Part shown: positions 4,943-8,682 of the stretch, piece after piece
Layout: the number at the start of each line of letters is the position of its first letter
Position numbering within the stretch: the first letter of the stretch is position 1
Assembly (NCBI GenBank): GCA_022704645.1
Contig: JAKJGA010000068.1
Span: forward strand, 1 to 8,682
Direction: 5' to 3'
DNA from: Spirochaetota bacterium
GTDB taxonomy: Bacteria; Spirochaetota; UBA4802; JAFGJZ01
DNA: 8,682 bases
Position numbers and translations under genes: made by a program
The notes under the pieces: model-generated
Seen by the model: the letters and a program-made list of their open reading frames with translations, nothing else
Database searches by the model: none
What the model was told of the DNA's origin: nothing

Positions 4943-5647
4943 ATGAGTCTTAAAGAGGATGAAGTATATTTTTCGGGAAAGGATCATACCTTTCCCCTTC
5001 ATATTCACGAAAGAATTATTGCCGGTTTTGTTTCATCTGGGAAAGTAATTCTTTCTTTTGAAGAGGAATCCTATGAACTTTCTTCCGGTGATGCTTATAT
5101 AATTTTCCCTTTTACTCCGCATAGCGCGAAGACGTTTGATGAAGCCGCAATCGTCGTTATAACCTTCGCGCAAAATTCGGATATATTATGCCGAACACGC
5201 AAGAAGTATCTGATATTGAAGGATATTGCCGGAAAATATCCTTCAATCTACAATAAGAATATACCTGATGCCGCACTCATCGAGCAAATATTGATTGAAC
5301 AGGTTGAACCATCATACTCATTCAAGGACACGGATTCTGAAAGAATCCGGAATATAATCAGTGAAAATTATTCAGAAAAAAATACGCTTGAAGACGTGAG
5401 CGTTTGCGGAAAATCCAGGTTTTCGGTACTCAGGTCTTTTCGAAGAGATTTCGGTGTAACGCCTTCGGTCTATCACATTCTTGTACGTATACGTAAGGCA
5501 AAGGTAATGATGCTTGAGGGCAGAAGCCTCATCGAGACCGCGCTTGACTGCGGTTTTTGCGATCAGAGTCATTTTAACAGGACATTTAAAAAATATACAA
5601 GTCTTACTCCCGAAGAATTCAGGAATAAGACCATAAGAAGCAACTAA
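4943..5647 (+). CDS. AraC-family transcriptional regulator with N-terminal cupin sensor
   Basis: 234-residue DNA-binding regulator. Residues 1 to about 75 form an AraC-type cupin/beta-barrel ligand domain (FPLHIHERIIAGFVSSGKV, His20-x-His22, then IIFPFTPH at 53-60). The C-terminal half holds the two helix-turn-helix units. The first is at about 149-170. The second is at about 196-227 with the family signature ALDCGFCDQSHFNRTFKK and a final TPEEFR. Four cysteines (83, 155, 203, 206) are present, two of them within the second helix-turn-helix. The start at 4943 is forced by the ribosome site overlapping the cupin stop. It probably regulates its own operon, whose leader has a palindrome and an inverted repeat. 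Its TAA stop overlaps the stop of the convergent glycosyltransferase gene. Confidence 0.93.
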   Translation: MSLKEDEVYFSGKDHTFPLHIHERIIAGFVSSGKVILSFEEESYELSSGDAYIIFPFTPHSAKTFDEAAIVVITFAQNSDILCRTRKKYLILKDIAGKYPSIYNKNIPDAALIEQILIEQVEPSYSFKDTDSERIRNIISENYSEKNTLEDVSVCGKSRFSVLRSFRRDFGVTPSVYHILVRIRKAKVMMLEGRSLIETALDCGFCDQSHFNRTFKKYTSLTPEEFRNKTIRSN

Positions 5648-6627
5648 TTCTTTTCTTTGATGTTGGCGGTTTCTTTGACGTAGTAGAGTTCTTTTCCTTC
5701 TGTTTCATGATATATTCGAATAAGTATTTCGGACTGTATTCCCATCAATATCAATATTACGCTTAATAGAAAGAGAATTGATGAAAGCATGAGAAGAGGA
5801 TTTCCTGTCATGTTCATTCCCTTGAAATATTTCATAAGAATTGTTCCTGCGAGCGACATGATGCTGAGAAGAAATACTCCGAGAGCAACTCCGCCATAAA
5901 GGTAAATAGGCTTGGTTGCATACGAACTCATAAACTTAACTGTTATAAGATCAAGAAGCACCTTGAGAGTTCTCTGTATTCCGTATTTTGATTTCCCGAA
6001 CTGGCGTGCGTGATGTTTTACCGGAATTTCAATTATTTTTGCACCGACCCACGAAGCATGAATCGGAATGAAACGGTGCATTTCGCCGTACAGGCGCACT
6101 TTTTTCAGAACTTCGGCACGATATCCCTTGAGAGAACATCCTAGATCGTGCAGAGGAACGCCGCTGACTTTTGCTATAAGGCGGTTTGCGATTTTTGAAG
6201 GAATCTTTCTTGAAATCATTTTGTCTTTGCGGAATTTTCTCCAACCGCTTACGACATCGTATCCTTCTTCAATTTTTTCAAGAACGGTTTTAATGTCAGA
6301 CGGATCATTCTGCAGATCCGAATCCATAAACACTATTATTTCACCTTCGGAAAAATCAATTCCGGCTGCCATAGCGGCGGTCTGTCCGAAATTGCGTCTG
6401 AATTTGACAAGTTTTACATTTTTGTCTTTTGCCGCAATCTTTGAAAGAATAGAGTATGAATTATCCCGGCTTCCATCGTCGACAAAGATTACTTCATAAG
6501 TTTTTTTAATTGCATTCAGATTTTCTTTGATCTTCTGATACTGCATTTCGATATTTTCTTCTTCATTATAAACAGGAAGAACAACCGAAAGATATGTTTT
6601 CTTTTTAACTGTTTTTTTAGGAGGCAT
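5644..6627 (-). CDS. GT2 family glycosyltransferase, polyprenyl-phosphate sugar synthase type (DPM1/GtrB/ArnC-like)
   Basis: 327-residue membrane-anchored enzyme. The catalytic GT-A domain covers about 12-235: VVLPVYNEEENI at 15-26, VDDGS at 49-53, the metal-binding DSDLQ at 102-106, HDLGCSLKGYR at 160-170 and HARQFGKSKYG at 206-216. Two membrane helices follow at about 241-266 and 277-304. This layout is that of enzymes moving a sugar from a nucleotide donor to undecaprenyl phosphate on the cytoplasmic face. The exact sugar (mannose, glucose, aminoarabinose or other) cannot be read. It starts with a basic tail, MPPKKTVKKK. The ATG at 6627 has AAGGA six bases ahead. It is the second gene after the protease, 53 bases downstream, and is probably co-transcribed. 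Its TAG stop overlaps the TAA of the convergent AraC gene by a shared CTAA. Confidence 0.93.
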   Translation of the reverse strand: MPPKKTVKKKTYLSVVLPVYNEEENIEMQYQKIKENLNAIKKTYEVIFVDDGSRDNSYSILSKIAAKDKNVKLVKFRRNFGQTAAMAAGIDFSEGEIIVFMDSDLQNDPSDIKTVLEKIEEGYDVVSGWRKFRKDKMISRKIPSKIANRLIAKVSGVPLHDLGCSLKGYRAEVLKKVRLYGEMHRFIPIHASWVGAKIIEIPVKHHARQFGKSKYGIQRTLKVLLDLITVKFMSSYATKPIYLYGGVALGVFLLSIMSLAGTILMKYFKGMNMTGNPLLMLSSILFLLSVILILMGIQSEILIRIYHETEGKELYYVKETANIKEKN

Positions 6628-6643
6628 ATGTTTTCCTTTTTTA

Positions 6644-6672
6644 ATTACAGACGGAAAAAATCCGTCTGTAAT
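6644..6672 (-). repeat. Perfect 12-bp hairpin between the protease and glycosyltransferase genes
   Basis: ATTACAGACGGA (6644-6655) and TCCGTCTGTAAT (6661-6672) pair fully around a 5-base A/T loop. On the minus strand it starts eight bases after the protease stop. It is followed by TAAAAAAGG, not a T run, and the glycosyltransferase ribosome site lies a few bases on. It is therefore not a normal terminator; an mRNA-stabilising or partial attenuating hairpin within the operon is more likely. Confidence 0.6.
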
Positions 6673-6680
6673 GCTGTTTA

Positions 6681-8636
6681 TTATTTTGCTCCGAGCATTT
6701 TAGCATAATCTTCTGTGATTGTAAAGGCTTCACGGAGAAAAATGTCCTTTGTTGCATCGAACACTTTTTCATCCTTGCTTTTGTCTTCCGATATCTTTCT
6801 GATATCATCCTCAACAGCCTCAACCTTTGCGTCTTTTTTCAGGCTGACTCTTTTTGCTGATAGAACGGTTTTGTATTCTTCAATTTTTTTGTTCAGATCC
6901 TGAAATTCTTTATCTGCCTTGATTCTTCTTTCGGAATTTCTCTTCAGCATCGAAAGTGTTGCAGGAGTCAGATATTTATTCGCTACCGAACGATATTCGG
7001 CTTTTTTAATCGGCTGCCATGCGAGAGGATATTTCATCTTGCTTTCATCAAAATCGAAGACTTCCATAAGATCAGGAATCTTAATGTCAGCTTCGATACC
7101 GTTTAGGTTGTTTGAGGTTCCTGAAGGCTGATAAAAAATCTGAATGGTAACTTTAATTGCCCCGGTAGAATCGAAGCTTCTCAGATCCTGAACAGTTCCT
7201 TTTCCGAAAGTTCTTGATGAACCGAGGATTATTCCGCGGCCGTAATCTTTTATTGCGCCGGCAAAAATTTCGGATGCGCTCGCACTTCCTTTGTCTATAA
7301 GAACTGTTAAAGGTCCGTCATAGTAAATATTGGAATCTTCATCTTTATGAATATCGATATTGTCGCTGTATTTTACCTGAAGAACCGGACCGCTCTTTAT
7401 GAAAAGACCAACGGCTCTGACTGCCTCGGCAAGAGATCCGCCCGGATTTCCTCTGAGGTCGACAACTATTCCTTTGACTTTCTGCTTCTGAAGTTCAACC
7501 AGGGCATTGTATAAATCCTGTGAGCAGTATTTGCTTCCTTCTTTTACGGGTGCGTAAAATTCAGGAAACTTGATGTATCCGATTTTTCCGTTTTTACCGT
7601 TATAAACATCATATTTGATTTCTTTATCTTTAAGGGCTACCGTATCTCTTACTATTGGAATGATAACAGTTTTTTCCTGCTTGGTTTGCGGATCTGTTCT
7701 TACAACAGTGAGAACCACCTTGGTTCCTTTTTTTCCTCTTATCTTTGTTACAGCTTTTGAAAGCGGAATATCTATAACTTCTTCCGGTTCATCGCTTCCC
7801 TGTGCAACGGCGATTATTTTATCATTAACCTTGAGCGCAGCAGCTTCAGGAAGTTTTGACGCCGGTCCGCCTTTGATGATGGATTCTACGAAAACAAATC
7901 CGTCTTCCGATCTCAAAACCGCCCCGATTCCCGAGAGCTGAAGTTCCATGGATATTCTGAAATCCTGAAATTCTTCAGGCGTCAGATAGTTTGTGTGCGG
8001 ATCGAGAGCCATACAGAACATGTTCAAATAAATAGAAAATATTCTGTCCTTTGTGAAAACCTCATTTTCTTTTTTGACAGTGTTGTATTTTTTTGAAAGC
8101 TTCTCTCTTGCTTCATCAAGATTCTTGCCGGTTTTCATGTAATTTAGAAGCTGGTATTTGACGAAAATGCGCCATCTTTCGTTAAGTTCTTTTTCATCCG
8201 AGCAGTAGGCGAGTTTTTCGCGGTCAAGGTCAATATATTCATCAACATCGAAATTATGATCGGCTTTTACAAGCTCGTCAAAATATTTCATCCGTTCGGT
8301 AAATCTTCTTGTGAATGTCCCGAAAATCTTGTTTAAAAATGTATAATCTTTTGAAGCGGTGAAGTCATCAAGATTATTCTTATCTTTCATAAATTCGTCT
8401 ATGTCCGACTGGTGGAAATAGAGTTTAGATGAATCGAGATATGAAAGCATCAGACTCAGTGTGCGTTCCGAAATTTCATCATTGAAACTGTGCTGGGAAA
8501 CGTGCATTGAAAGAATGCGGTTCATCAGCGGCATAATATCACCCTGACTTAGTTTTTCGGCGCGTGATCCGCAGCCGAAAACAAACAGCAGAGTAAAAAG
8601 TGTTATCGAAGCGGTTCGCTTGAAAATTTTGTTCAT
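6681..8636 (-). CDS. prc: Carboxy-terminal processing (tail-specific) protease, Prc/Tsp type, probable lipoprotein
   Basis: 651-residue periplasmic S41A serine protease that degrades or trims proteins from their C-termini (E. coli Prc/Tsp is 682 residues). Residues 1-21 are a hydrophobic signal ending VFG-Cys22, a relaxed lipobox, so it is probably lipid-anchored. The Tsp-type helical N-domain follows to about 230, then a PDZ domain at about 232-315 (SGIGAVL; KGGPASK; VNDKIIAV). The protease core at about 350-520 has VVDLRGNPGG at 391-400 and the Ser-Lys dyad Ser453 (GSASASEIF) and Lys479 (FGKGTV), with Asp464 in the place of E. coli Asp441. The C-terminal Tsp domain runs from about 540 to 645 and is rich in charged coils. 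The ATG has GGGGGA five bases ahead at 8641-8646. It is the first gene of the pair with the glycosyltransferase as far as the window shows; its promoter is beyond the right edge. Confidence 0.95.
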   Translation of the reverse strand: MNKIFKRTASITLFTLLFVFGCGSRAEKLSQGDIMPLMNRILSMHVSQHSFNDEISERTLSLMLSYLDSSKLYFHQSDIDEFMKDKNNLDDFTASKDYTFLNKIFGTFTRRFTERMKYFDELVKADHNFDVDEYIDLDREKLAYCSDEKELNERWRIFVKYQLLNYMKTGKNLDEAREKLSKKYNTVKKENEVFTKDRIFSIYLNMFCMALDPHTNYLTPEEFQDFRISMELQLSGIGAVLRSEDGFVFVESIIKGGPASKLPEAAALKVNDKIIAVAQGSDEPEEVIDIPLSKAVTKIRGKKGTKVVLTVVRTDPQTKQEKTVIIPIVRDTVALKDKEIKYDVYNGKNGKIGYIKFPEFYAPVKEGSKYCSQDLYNALVELQKQKVKGIVVDLRGNPGGSLAEAVRAVGLFIKSGPVLQVKYSDNIDIHKDEDSNIYYDGPLTVLIDKGSASASEIFAGAIKDYGRGIILGSSRTFGKGTVQDLRSFDSTGAIKVTIQIFYQPSGTSNNLNGIEADIKIPDLMEVFDFDESKMKYPLAWQPIKKAEYRSVANKYLTPATLSMLKRNSERRIKADKEFQDLNKKIEEYKTVLSAKRVSLKKDAKVEAVEDDIRKISEDKSKDEKVFDATKDIFLREAFTITEDYAKMLGAK

Positions 8637-8682
8637 TAGTTCCCCCGTTTATTGCAGTTATTGAGATTCCTTAAAAAGCGTC
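8637..8682 (-). promoter_or_regulatory. Protease gene leader, cut by the window edge
   Basis: Only 46 bases are visible ahead of the protease start. They contain its ribosome site GGGGGA (8641-8646). No promoter or upstream gene can be judged from this fragment. Confidence 0.5.

Noticed and set aside
6068..6499. 143-codon plus-strand frame
   Set aside because: It lies wholly antisense to the conserved catalytic domain of the glycosyltransferase and shows no family motif.
6628..6708. 26-codon plus-strand frame with AGGAGG three bases before its ATG
   Set aside because: The apparent ribosome site is the complement of the two CCT proline codons at the start of the glycosyltransferase gene. The frame then runs through the intercistronic hairpin and the protease end; nothing else supports it.
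7615..7941. 108-codon plus-strand frame
   Set aside because: It is a shadow antisense to the PDZ region of the protease, with no ribosome site or recognisable domain.
1..8682. Mobile elements, CRISPR arrays, phage or defence genes, or signs of recent transfer
   Set aside because: None seen: no transposase or integrase motifs, no spaced direct repeats, and no target duplication around the tRNA. The genes look like ordinary chromosomal envelope and regulatory genes.

Overview
The window is a piece of spirochaete chromosome. The main evidence is the flagellin at its left end. It is a short core-type flagellin with no variable outer domain, and it carries the spirochaetal FlaB signatures: an MIINHN start, SMWFHMGPN-xx-QRER in the middle, and KQRADLGAYYNRLE and NTQASESRIRDTDMA near the end. 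The stretch around QAERNTEDGMSLIQTAEG is closer to what I remember of Leptospira FlaB than of Treponema FlaB, so a lineage outside Treponema/Borrelia is possible. The sequence is moderately AT-rich, and every gene looks intact and native. I see no mobile element, CRISPR array, phage gene or defence system.

Layout: (1) A bidirectional-looking terminator, then flaB on the minus strand, with a candidate sigma-28 promoter and a leader that could be a two-site CsrA target. (2) A divergent intergenic region of about 330 bases. (3) A plus-strand pair: a class A penicillin-binding protein (PBP1A type) followed 12 bases later by a small isochorismatase-fold hydrolase. (4) tRNA-Leu(GAG) with its own tight terminator. 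(5) A plus-strand pair: a small single-domain cupin and an AraC-family regulator that has its own cupin-like sensor domain. A 10-bp inverted repeat buries the cupin start codon. (6) Convergent to these and overlapping the AraC stop codon, a minus-strand pair: a Prc/Tsp-type tail-specific protease that looks like a lipoprotein, followed after a perfect 12-bp hairpin by a GT2 dolichol-phosphate-mannose-synthase-like glycosyltransferase with two C-terminal membrane helices.

Together the genes serve the cell envelope and the periplasm: the periplasmic flagellar filament, peptidoglycan synthesis, periplasmic protein turnover and lipid-linked sugar synthesis. A small inducible-looking cupin/AraC unit lies between them. 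None of this is an obviously new system. The points most worth following up are regulatory: the flaB leader (two matches to the CsrA/RsmE consensus, one in the loop of a perfect hairpin), the start-codon hairpin of the cupin gene, and a Glu-to-Asp change at the second conserved acidic position of the PBP glycosyltransferase domain.
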